Below are positions 1 to 7,151 of a DNA stretch of 33,813 nucleotides, piece by piece. The translations under genes and the position numbers were made by a program. The notes beneath the pieces are model-generated. The model was not told the origin of the DNA, searched no databases, and saw only the letters and a list, made by a program, of their open reading frames with translations. How positions within the stretch are numbered: the first letter of the stretch is position 1; the number at the start of each line of letters is the position of its first letter. Source of the stretch: DTGL01 sp038895395 (GTDB taxonomy: Archaea; Iainarchaeota; Iainarchaeia; Iainarchaeales; DTGL01); contig JAWANJ010000005.1 in assembly GCA_038895395.1 (NCBI GenBank), positions 1 through 33,813 of the forward strand, in the 5' to 3' direction.

Positions 1-35
1 TAGGCCCATTTTTCCTAAACTTTATAAGTCCATAG

Positions 36-1376
36 GATCCGCTTATACAGGTTTTTTCCGAGCTTGGATTGTTTGTGCTGCTATTTTATCTTGGCCTTGA
101 GCTTTCATGGAAAAGATTTCTTGCTGCTGGTTCTGCAGTTTTTGGACTAGCAATAATAGACTTGGCGTTTGTTATGGGTCTTGGTACGCTTACAATGCTA
201 GCTTTAGGTTACAGTCCATTCTTTGCAATTGCAATAGGTGCAATGCTCCCAAATACAAGCACTGCCATCATAGCCAAATTTGTAATTGATAGAAAAATAG
301 TTGATTTAAATGGTGCAAAAGTTGCACTTTCGATAAATGTTCTGCAAGACTTTTTAGGTATTATGATCTTAGTACTACTTGCAAGCATTTCGAAGTTTAA
401 AGGTGGCAGTTTGATATCAATATTGAGCACAGGGCTTACTGCGGTGATATTTGCGGCAAGTGCTTTCTATTGTGTGCATTATCTGTCAAGAATTGTTGAA
501 AGGTACATAAAGCAAGAAGGTTTTGGTCAAATAAAAATGGCTTTGTATGCAATTGGTGTTGGCATAATTGTATCTGCATTAGGCGATGTTTTGGGGCTTT
601 CAGCAAGCCTGGGTGCATACTTTGCTGGCTTTGCCTTAAGTGAAACTGCTTCTGGTAAAAGGATAAAAAAGGACATCGCATTTCTTATGGACTTTTTCCT
701 GGTGTTTTTCTTTGTTGCTTTTGGCACTACAATATTCTACAATCACACGTTAAAGGCTGTTGTTATTCCACCTATGAAAGAATTAACTTATCTCATGTTA
801 GTAGCTTTTCTACTGGGTATTCTTACCTTTATAGGCAATTCATTATGCATAAGAATACTAGGCTCAAAGTTTGGCTTAAGTGCAGAAGACTCATCTTTGG
901 CAGCAATACTCCTATGTCCTTTGGGTGAATTTCTCATAGTTATAGCGCAGGTTGTTTCCGCAGGTAGTATTTTAAGCCCAGCAGAATCACAAATGGTGAA
1001 TTTTCTAGCCTTTTTGCTTATAATCATCACAATTGTTCTATTTCAACCAGTTTTTAATTTTAGGCATCTCCATGAGAAAGTCTTTTCTTTAGTACCTAGA
1101 CTACCAAAAGCAAAGGAAAAGACTATAATCAAGAAAAATACTCCTTATGTGATAAAGCAGGCGAAAACCATGGCTGCCAATGTCTTTATTGTTTTATGTC
1201 TGGCACTTATTACCGTGCTTCTATATTATGATTTACCTTCCTTCGGTGTGCCTATATTGTATGGCAGACAGATAACAGCCTTTGCAGTTTTTTGCTTCTT
1301 TGCAATATATCCAGCGTATAGGGCTTTGAATTCTTTCAGAAAGATCATAAGGCATGCAATTCATAGTCCGTTTTGA
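36..1376 (+). CDS. Kef-type (CPA2) cation/proton antiporter, 5' end disrupted or partial
   Basis: This is a polytopic membrane protein of the monovalent cation:proton antiporter-2 family, which exchanges K+ or Na+ for H+. The segment ELGLFVLLFYLGLELS matches the conserved early region of KefB/KefC-like proteins, and about ten further hydrophobic segments follow. There is no TrkA-N/RCK domain. Instead a basic linker is followed by two more hydrophobic segments at the C-terminus. A TTG at 69 is the first in-frame start, but the family-like sequence is already readable from 36 (DPLIQVFSELG). An in-frame TAG at 33-35 precedes it, and before that the same frame reads GPFFLNFISP, with the Gly-Pro at the family spacing. 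The first transmembrane helix lies outside the window. The gene is therefore either broken by a stop or one-base indel, or affected by a sequence error. Family call is firm; intactness is not. Confidence 0.8.
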   Translation, partial: DPLIQVFSELGLFVLLFYLGLELSWKRFLAAGSAVFGLAIIDLAFVMGLGTLTMLALGYSPFFAIAIGAMLPNTSTAIIAKFVIDRKIVDLNGAKVALSINVLQDFLGIMILVLLASISKFKGGSLISILSTGLTAVIFAASAFYCVHYLSRIVERYIKQEGFGQIKMALYAIGVGIIVSALGDVLGLSASLGAYFAGFALSETASGKRIKKDIAFLMDFFLVFFFVAFGTTIFYNHTLKAVVIPPMKELTYLMLVAFLLGILTFIGNSLCIRILGSKFGLSAEDSSLAAILLCPLGEFLIVIAQVVSAGSILSPAESQMVNFLAFLLIIITIVLFQPVFNFRHLHEKVFSLVPRLPKAKEKTIIKKNTPYVIKQAKTMAANVFIVLCLALITVLLYYDLPSFGVPILYGRQITAFAVFCFFAIYPAYRALNSFRKIIRHAIHSPF

Positions 1377-1407
1377 AAATCTAAAAATAAATTTCTTTTA
1401 AAATTAG

Positions 1408-2445
1408 CTAATTCACTGGAAAAAAATTCAACATAGCTGTTGCAACTAAAAAGTATATAGCTAATGTTATAACATCTTGAACGATAGTTGCAAAAGGCCC
1501 AGATCCAATTGCAGGGTCTAGTCCAAGTTTATCCAAAACAAGTATTATTACAATTGGGACAAATATAGCAACAAAGCCTGTTAAAAACATCGAAATACCT
1601 AAAATCAAAGCAATATACCACAACTTAGACCAAAAAATGGCTATGATATAAAGCAATATGCCTAATATTACAGCAATCCCAAAACCAACCTTCATTTCCC
1701 TTATAAGATATTTCTTTAACACTAATCTTCTCATTACTAAGTCTCTTACAAACAGTGTTTGGGTTTGTGTTCCTATGGCATCAGCCATATAAACCATAAG
1801 TGGAATAAAAGCAGCTAGAATGAAATATTGTTTTAGAGGCTCTTCAAAAAAGTCAGTTAACTGTGCAGCTAACACACCTCCAAACAAACCGACTATAAGC
1901 CAGAAAAGCCTTGCTTTAAGCATTTGCGAAGCAGGTGCGTTAAGATTTTTTGCAACAATCCCATGAATACCCGCTGATTTGATGAAGTCTTCTACGTTTT
2001 CGCTTTGAAGTATTTTCATTATCGAGCGTGACCTTATAACCCCCAAAAACCTGTTTTCTTTATCAACTATTGGGATAGATTTTAGGTTATATTTCAACGC
2101 AAGTAATGCTACTTCTTCTTGATCAGTGTACGGTCTAGCCTTTACAACGTTTGTTACCATTATCTCTTTTGCCTTTACGTTATCGTTCGTTGTGAAAATC
2201 TCTCTTGTTGAGAACAATCCAAGCAGGCGACCCTGTGAGTCAACTACATATATATAGCTTATTGTTTCAAAGGTGCTTCCTTTTTCAAATAACTTCTTTT
2301 TAATTTCGGCAATGGTATCCTCTGGACCAACAATTGGAACCCTTCTAGTTATTCGATGAGCGGCCGCTCTTGGAGGATATCTTTTTGTTACAAAGTTTGA
2401 ATTAGACAAATTTGTGTTTTCTGTGTTACCTGCTTCTTTTTCCAT
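1408..2445 (-). CDS. mgtE: MgtE-like Mg2+ transporter with CBS pair
   Basis: This is a divalent cation channel/transporter of the MgtE family, acting in the cytoplasmic membrane. Two CBS motifs occupy roughly the first half (for example IYVVDSQGRLLGLFS and IPIVDKENRFLGVI), followed by about five transmembrane helices. The signature DPAIGSGPFATIVQD near the C-terminus matches the pore region of the family, including the conserved Asp that binds Mg2+ in the channel. The cytosolic MgtE_N superhelical domain found in many bacterial homologues is absent. An upstream ATG at 2463 is in frame, but it sits only 8-9 nt from a TTTAAATA box. The ATG at 2445 is about 26 nt from that box and fits a leaderless transcript, so I prefer it (345 residues). 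It stands alone on its strand and converges with the antiporter gene. Confidence 0.85.
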   Translation of the reverse strand: MEKEAGNTENTNLSNSNFVTKRYPPRAAAHRITRRVPIVGPEDTIAEIKKKLFEKGSTFETISYIYVVDSQGRLLGLFSTREIFTTNDNVKAKEIMVTNVVKARPYTDQEEVALLALKYNLKSIPIVDKENRFLGVIRSRSIMKILQSENVEDFIKSAGIHGIVAKNLNAPASQMLKARLFWLIVGLFGGVLAAQLTDFFEEPLKQYFILAAFIPLMVYMADAIGTQTQTLFVRDLVMRRLVLKKYLIREMKVGFGIAVILGILLYIIAIFWSKLWYIALILGISMFLTGFVAIFVPIVIILVLDKLGLDPAIGSGPFATIVQDVITLAIYFLVATAMLNFFPVN

Positions 2446-2467
2446 AATATTGGATACTATCATGTGC

Positions 2468-2475
2468 TATTTAAA
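2468..2475 (-). promoter_or_regulatory. TATA box (TTTAAATA) for the MgtE gene
   Basis: On the minus strand TTTAAATA is centred 26-27 nt before the ATG at 2445. This is the usual distance from an archaeal TATA box to the transcription start, so it implies a leaderless mRNA. The same octamer at the same distance precedes the nuoE-like hydrogenase gene. Confidence 0.6.
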
Positions 2476-2582
2476 GCTTACTTATATTTTTAGAACATCA
2501 CAAATGTCTTTTTTTTATCAACAACAAATTAAAAAATTGTTTGTGATTAGTGTAATTCAATAAGGTCTTAAGGAGGGTTTTT

Positions 2583-3290
2583 ATGAAAGCTTGTTTATTG
2601 TTTATGGGTCCTCCAGGGTCTGGAAAAAGCACAATGGCAAAAAAATTAGTAGAAGAATATGGTTTTGTTCACTTTTCTACGGGTGATATAATAAGGGAAA
2701 AAATTGCAAATGATAAAAAATTCAAAGAAATGTTTGAAGCACTTATAAGAGAGGGAAAGCTTTTAGACGATGAGAACACAAAAAAACTCCTTCTCGAAAA
2801 GCTGAAAGCCGCAAATATCAATAACGGCTTCATACTTGATGGCTACCCACGTACAATAAAACAGACAGAGGACTTAGAGGATGTACTTAAGGAAATACAT
2901 GCTAAACTTTTGCTTGTATTGTACTTTAAGCTACCAGAAAGCTCAGCAGTGCGAAGACTTTCAAAAAGACTTTATTGCCCAAAATGTGCTCGAGTGTATA
3001 ATCTAGCAAGTGTAAAACCAAAAAAAGATGGCTTTTGCGATTACTGCAATGTAAAACTTGAAATAAGACCTGATGATATGCCAGATGCAATAATAAAACG
3101 TTTTCGCGAATATGAGAATAAAACAAGACCTGTAGTTGAACATTATAAAAAAATGGGCCTTTTAAAAGAAGTAGACGTGGACGACGAAGTTGAAGCAAAC
3201 TACAAAAAGATCAAAAAAATCATCAAAGAAATAAAGCTGAGCAAAACCAAAAGAAAAATTGTAAAAAAGAAAAAACAAAAAACAAAATAA
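2583..3290 (+). CDS. adk: Adenylate kinase, zinc-LID type
   Basis: This cytosolic enzyme converts ATP + AMP to 2 ADP. The P-loop GPPGSGKS is at residues 9-16, the AMP-binding region STGDIIREKI follows at about 32-41, and GFILDGYPRT is at 82-91. The LID domain carries a four-Cys zinc site (C132, C135, C152, C155), followed by the RPDD motif. It belongs to the bacterial/eukaryotic-type adenylate kinase family rather than the distinct archaeal AdkA family. A Shine-Dalgarno sequence, AAGGAGGG, lies about 5 nt before the ATG. The last 25 residues are almost entirely Lys-rich, beyond the usual end of the enzyme; this may be a nucleic-acid-contacting tail, but that is a guess. It converges on the hydrogenase operon. 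Confidence 0.93.
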   Translation: MKACLLFMGPPGSGKSTMAKKLVEEYGFVHFSTGDIIREKIANDKKFKEMFEALIREGKLLDDENTKKLLLEKLKAANINNGFILDGYPRTIKQTEDLEDVLKEIHAKLLLVLYFKLPESSAVRRLSKRLYCPKCARVYNLASVKPKKDGFCDYCNVKLEIRPDDMPDAIIKRFREYENKTRPVVEHYKKMGLLKEVDVDDEVEANYKKIKKIIKEIKLSKTKRKIVKKKKQKTK

Positions 3291-3315
3291 TTGGCTTAAT
3301 GGACTAAAAAACCTT

Positions 3316-5010
3316 TTATGCCTTCGGTTTACCTTTTCTTGGATACTTTCTGTGCAAAAGTTTTTTAGCTAATTGTGAACCTGGATACCCGAGAAAACTT
3401 TCGTAAATCTTTTTTAGCTCCGGGTTTTGGTGACACAGCCTTATTTTTTTACTTTCATCAATACTATAGATTGCTTTTGCTCTTTTTTCAATTGTTTCCC
3501 AATCAACTGGCTTTGGTTGGCCACCACCACCGATGCAACCACCTGGACATCCCATTACCTCTACAAAATCAAATTTTTCCCCTTTTTTTATCCTTTCCAA
3601 TATGTGTCTTGCATTGCCAAGCGTGTGAACCACTGCACCAGAAATCTTCTTATTGCCAATTTCAATTTCAAATTCACGGTATTGAGATGTACCTCTCACG
3701 GGTTTGATTGTTGGATCTGTCATGTCTTTTCCTTCGAGATAAAAATAAGCAGTTCTCAAGGCCGCTTCCATTACACCACCAGTAACTCCAAACAATGCTC
3801 CACCACCGGTGCTTTCGCCCAAAGGATCATCAAACTCTATTGGTTCTAGCTTTATTGGGTTGATTTTTCTATTCTTTAATAGAACTCCAAGCTCTCTTGT
3901 AGTAAGTACATAATCTATATCCCTATATTTGGAAGCGCTAATGCCTTTCAACCTAGCCTCCTTTTTTTTTGCAGTACATGGCATTATTGATACGCTTATA
4001 ATTTCATTGGGTTTTACCCCAATTTTTTCCGCATAGTATGTTTTTATAAGAGCGCCAAGCATCATTTGTGGGCTTTTTGTTCTGGATAACTTTTGTATGA
4101 ATTCAGGGTAAAACTCACAGCAAAAATCTACCCAAGCAGGACAACAACTCGTAAACATAGGCAGGTCTCCTTTATTTAGTTTTTCAACAAACTCTGTTGC
4201 CTCTTCAACTATTGTAAGATCTGCGGAAAGGTTTGTATCAAACACAGCATCAAAACCAAGCTTCTTCAGACTAGCAACAACTTGGCCTGTGATTACGGAA
4301 CCCTTGTCCAGACCAAAGCATTCACCCAAAGAAACCCTAACAGAAGGTGCGATCTGAACAACCTTGATCTTTTTCTTATTCTTTAGTGCTTTCTCAACAG
4401 CTTTAATTTGTAATGCTTCAGTGATTGCATCTGTTGGACATAGCACTGAACACTGACCGCAAGATACACAATTTGTGTCCTTCAAAGGAAGGCCACTACT
4501 TCCGACAATCATTGTTGAATAGCCCCTGCCCTTATATGAAAGAGCATTAACTGTCTGAACACCTGAGCATACCTGTACGCATCTTCCACATAATATACAT
4601 TCGCTTGCGCTTTGCCAAATTGTTAAGCTTGACCGGTCATTTCTCTTAATGCTCTTGCTTTTATATGTTGGCTTTTTTAAGCCTAATAAATGCATTAGCC
4701 TTGTAAGCTCGTTATCTTTGCTTAACAATTCTTCTGATAACCTTGATGCAATTAGATTTACAGCTTCGATCCTAAGTTTTTGTATTTTTTCATTGTTTGT
4801 GGTTATGTTCATATTTTCTTCTGCAAGTGTATCACAAGCGGTAACAATCTTTCCATTAACTTCGACAACACAAACCCTGCATCTACCTTCAGGTTTTAGC
4901 ATTTTATGGTAACATAAAGTAGGAATGTCAACGCCATTGGCTCTAGCAACTTCTAGAATAGTTTGTCCCTTTGTAAATTCTATGATCTTTTCATCAATTT
5001 TTAGCTTCAT
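3316..5010 (-). CDS. hydA: [FeFe]-hydrogenase catalytic subunit (HydA)
   Basis: This is the catalytic subunit of an iron-only hydrogenase (2 H+ + 2 e- to H2, or the reverse). Order of domains: an N-terminal [2Fe-2S] ferredoxin with C33, C44, C47 and C59; two [4Fe-4S] sites, C138/C141/C144/C148 and C181/C184/C187/C191; then the H-cluster domain. All three H-cluster motifs are intact: TSCCPAW (287-293), MPCTAKKKE (343-351), and EVMGCPGGCIGGGGQP (484-499). They contain the four cluster Cys plus the proton-relay Cys C289. The His/Cys-ligated cluster usually found between the [2Fe-2S] and ferredoxin domains is missing: that stretch (residues 90-130) has no Cys. The ATG overlaps the nuoF-like gene by 17 nt and has a GAGGAG site about 10 nt upstream. 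It is the last gene of a three-gene operon with NAD-linked partners. No maturase genes (hydE, hydF, hydG) are in the window. Confidence 0.95.
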   Translation of the reverse strand: MKLKIDEKIIEFTKGQTILEVARANGVDIPTLCYHKMLKPEGRCRVCVVEVNGKIVTACDTLAEENMNITTNNEKIQKLRIEAVNLIASRLSEELLSKDNELTRLMHLLGLKKPTYKSKSIKRNDRSSLTIWQSASECILCGRCVQVCSGVQTVNALSYKGRGYSTMIVGSSGLPLKDTNCVSCGQCSVLCPTDAITEALQIKAVEKALKNKKKIKVVQIAPSVRVSLGECFGLDKGSVITGQVVASLKKLGFDAVFDTNLSADLTIVEEATEFVEKLNKGDLPMFTSCCPAWVDFCCEFYPEFIQKLSRTKSPQMMLGALIKTYYAEKIGVKPNEIISVSIMPCTAKKKEARLKGISASKYRDIDYVLTTRELGVLLKNRKINPIKLEPIEFDDPLGESTGGGALFGVTGGVMEAALRTAYFYLEGKDMTDPTIKPVRGTSQYREFEIEIGNKKISGAVVHTLGNARHILERIKKGEKFDFVEVMGCPGGCIGGGGQPKPVDWETIEKRAKAIYSIDESKKIRLCHQNPELKKIYESFLGYPGSQLAKKLLHRKYPRKGKPKA

Positions 5011-6121
5011 TTTTAATAAACTCCTCGCGAAAATATTTTAATGCTGTTGTAATGTGTAAAGGCATAGATCTACCAAGAGCACAGAAAGAGGCCACTGAAA
5101 CAAACTGGCATAAGTCTTCTAACACCTTGAGATCTTTTTTGTTCGCACATCCCGAAGAAATCTTGTTAAGGTAGTCTAATATTCTTTGTGATCCTTCGCG
5201 ACAGGGTGCGCAATAACCACAACACTCATGTACAAAGAACTTTTGGATTGTTTTGCATGTCTCTAAAATTGGGCGAGTATGATTGAGCACTATTATTCCC
5301 CCAGAGCCAAAAAAACAACCTTTGGCTTTGACATTTTCTTCTGTTAGTTCCATACACGGATCAAAAGGCATTATACCTCCCGAAGCACCAAAACAAATTG
5401 CTTTTGGAGTTCCAATAGGTTTTGCTTTTTCAACAATTTTGCCAAGTTGAGTTCCTTCACATACTTCAAAGACTCCTGGCTTTTCAACGTCTCCAGAAAT
5501 AGACAAAAGTCTTGTTTTTGGGTTGAATCTACCTAAAAATATGAGTGGTATCACTGAAAGAGTTTCAACATTGTTTACTAATGTGGGGCATCCATAAAGC
5601 CCCTTCTCTGCAGGGTAAGGTGGTCTTTTTCTTGGCTCTGGCCTAAAGCCTTCAATAGAATTAAGTATTGATGTCTCTTCTCCACATATGTAAGATCCAC
5701 ATCCAACCACTATCATAATTTTTATGTTTTTATCTTCCAAAAAAGATTTTGCTTTTTTTATTGCAGCTCTTATCTTTGGCAATAGGCACTCGTATTCACC
5801 GCGCAGATATATAAAAGCTTCATTGGCACCAACTGCATAACAAGCAATTATAATGCCTTCTATAACATTGAGTGGAATCTTTGTGAGTATTAGTCGATCC
5901 TTAAATGTGCCGGGCTCTCCTTCGTCTGCATTACATATCACATAGCGTTTACCACTTGCTTTGGAACAAATCTCCCATTTTAAACCAGTTGGGAAACCAG
6001 CACCACCACGACCTCTTAGGCCAGAAGATTTTACTGCTTCTATAACCTCTGTTGGTGTTTTTTTTAGCGCAATTGAAAGACCTTTAAGTTGAGATTCAAA
6101 AAGCAAGCTATTTTCCATCAT
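4994..6121 (-). CDS. NuoF/HydB-like NAD(H)- and FMN-binding hydrogenase subunit, minimal form
   Basis: This is the flavin subunit that links NAD(H) to the hydrogenase. GLRGRGGAGFPTGLKW (34-49) is the FMN/NADH-binding glycine-rich motif, NADEGEPGTFKDR follows at 64-76, and the [4Fe-4S] site is C301/C304/C307 (CGYCAPCREG) plus C347. At 375 residues it is only the NuoF core. The N-terminal thioredoxin-like [2Fe-2S] domain and the C-terminal 2x[4Fe-4S] ferredoxin module of bifurcating HydB subunits are both absent. The ATG overlaps the preceding gene's stop by 4 nt (ATGA), which indicates translational coupling. Its position between nuoE-like and hydA genes shows it serves the hydrogenase rather than a respiratory complex I. 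Confidence 0.92.
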   Translation of the reverse strand: MMENSLLFESQLKGLSIALKKTPTEVIEAVKSSGLRGRGGAGFPTGLKWEICSKASGKRYVICNADEGEPGTFKDRLILTKIPLNVIEGIIIACYAVGANEAFIYLRGEYECLLPKIRAAIKKAKSFLEDKNIKIMIVVGCGSYICGEETSILNSIEGFRPEPRKRPPYPAEKGLYGCPTLVNNVETLSVIPLIFLGRFNPKTRLLSISGDVEKPGVFEVCEGTQLGKIVEKAKPIGTPKAICFGASGGIMPFDPCMELTEENVKAKGCFFGSGGIIVLNHTRPILETCKTIQKFFVHECCGYCAPCREGSQRILDYLNKISSGCANKKDLKVLEDLCQFVSVASFCALGRSMPLHITTALKYFREEFIKNEAKN

Positions 6122-6540
6122 TTTAAGGACCTCAAAATTTTTTCAACTTTTGCAATGTTTACCTTTGTTACTGGTTTTCCATCAACCAAAATCGCGGGTG
6201 CTTTGTCACATAACCCTATGCAGGATGTTGTACCAAGATATATTTTTTTATCTTTGGTTGTGTGGCCTTCCCTAATACCCAACTTTTTTTCTAAGTACTT
6301 TAGTATCTCTTGTGAGCCTTTTAGATTGCCAGTTGGACAATTACTCACAAGTATTGAATGTTTTGCTTTTTTTTCTGTGCTAAGGAAAGAGTAAAAAGTT
6401 GCCGTACTAAAAATCACACTTTCAGGCATGCAAAATTTTCTGGCAAGTTTTTCCAATTCTTTTCTAGGTAGGCTCTTTTCTCTTTTATGTATTCTTCGTA
6501 GTTCATTGAGAAGTATTGCATTCTCCTGCCTTTTTTCCAT
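6118..6540 (-). CDS. NuoE/HydC-like hydrogenase subunit with degenerate [2Fe-2S] site
   Basis: This is the thioredoxin-fold small subunit that normally holds one [2Fe-2S] cluster next to NuoF. The family pattern is clear: PRKELEKLARKF, then ATFYSFLS at about 47-54, then CIGLCDKAPAI at 107-117. The second ligand pair (C107, C111) is present. The first pair, which should sit in a C-x4-C motif after a beta strand, reads SNCPTGN: the aligned ligand positions are Ser66 and Gly71, with a single shifted Cys at 68. The cluster may be absent or ligated differently. It is the first gene of the operon, with a TTTAAATA box 27 nt before the ATG (leaderless). The length, 140 residues, is somewhat short for the family. 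Confidence 0.88.
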   Translation of the reverse strand: MEKRQENAILLNELRRIHKREKSLPRKELEKLARKFCMPESVIFSTATFYSFLSTEKKAKHSILVSNCPTGNLKGSQEILKYLEKKLGIREGHTTKDKKIYLGTTSCIGLCDKAPAILVDGKPVTKVNIAKVEKILRSLK

Positions 6541-6559
6541 ACAAAAAAAGAAGAAAAGT

Positions 6560-6571
6560 AAAATATTTAAA
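6560..6571. promoter_or_regulatory. Single shared TATA box between the hydrogenase operon and the divergent membrane protein gene
   Basis: AAAATATTTAAA occupies the middle of the 54-bp gap between two divergent ATGs (6540 minus, 6595 plus). The TTTAAATA octamer (6564-6571, minus) is centred at 6567.5, exactly midway, 27-28 nt from each start codon. In each direction this is the distance expected for a leaderless transcript, and no second box is visible. Confidence 0.6.
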
Positions 6572-6594
6572 CTAGAATTGACAACTAATACCTT

Positions 6595-7131
6595 ATGAAG
6601 TCTGTTGTTACATACTCTGGCATTAACAGATATTTAGAAACTTACAAATTGCTTGAGGGCCTTGGTTATGGTCTTTTCTGCTTTTTCCTGCCTTTTGTTT
6701 TAAGTCATACTCAACATCAGATTATTGTAGGTACTTTGGTAAATGCAGCTCTCATAGCATCTGCAATTAGACTCGATCTGCGCTACACAATACCAACAAT
6801 TTTGCTTCCTTCGTTGGGTGTTTTAAGCGCTGGTGTTCTCTTTGGCAATCTGACGCCCTACCTTATTTACTTAGTACCTTTTATATGGGCTGGAAATGCA
6901 ATATTGGTTTTTTCTTTCAAGTTTTTCAAGGATAAAGGCTATATCTACCGTTCTGTTTTCAGTGCAATTTTTAAAGCCCTTTTCCTTGGTGTTTCTACAT
7001 TTGCTTTGGTGCAGTTTTCAGTAGTTCCAAGTGCGTTTTTAATCCCAATGTCTTTTATACAGCTTGCAACCGCACTGTTTGGCTCAGCTCTAATTTACGC
7101 TATTTTTAAAGGCTTGAGGCTAAAGTTCTAA
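6595..7131 (+). CDS. Small six-helix membrane protein divergent from the hydrogenase operon
   Basis: This is a 178-residue integral membrane protein with about six hydrophobic segments and short loops. Recognisable stretches are HQIIVGTLVNAALIASA, an FGNLTPYLIYLVPFIWAGN segment in the middle, and a SFIQLATALFGSALI end. The size and helix layout resemble substrate-binding S components of ECF-type transporters, but no EcfA or EcfT gene is nearby. From memory, unchecked, similar small membrane proteins are sometimes labelled 'iron hydrogenase' by automatic annotation. Here the gene actually lies beside an [FeFe]-hydrogenase and shares its promoter box. The function is unknown; import of a cofactor or metal for the hydrogenase is one possibility. 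Confidence 0.7.
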   Translation: MKSVVTYSGINRYLETYKLLEGLGYGLFCFFLPFVLSHTQHQIIVGTLVNAALIASAIRLDLRYTIPTILLPSLGVLSAGVLFGNLTPYLIYLVPFIWAGNAILVFSFKFFKDKGYIYRSVFSAIFKALFLGVSTFALVQFSVVPSAFLIPMSFIQLATALFGSALIYAIFKGLRLKF

Positions 7132-7151
7132 CTGAACTATCGTTTATTTTT

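Noticed and set aside
33..35. TAG read as a sense codon (pyrrolysine or other recoding) in the antiporter gene
   Set aside because: TAG ends pfdB and the KH-domain gene normally, and no suppressor tRNA or pyl gene is visible here. A mutation, indel or sequence error is simpler.
4994..6540. NuoE and NuoF-like genes as part of a respiratory complex I
   Set aside because: No other nuo genes are nearby, and both overlap in one operon with hydA, so they belong to the hydrogenase.
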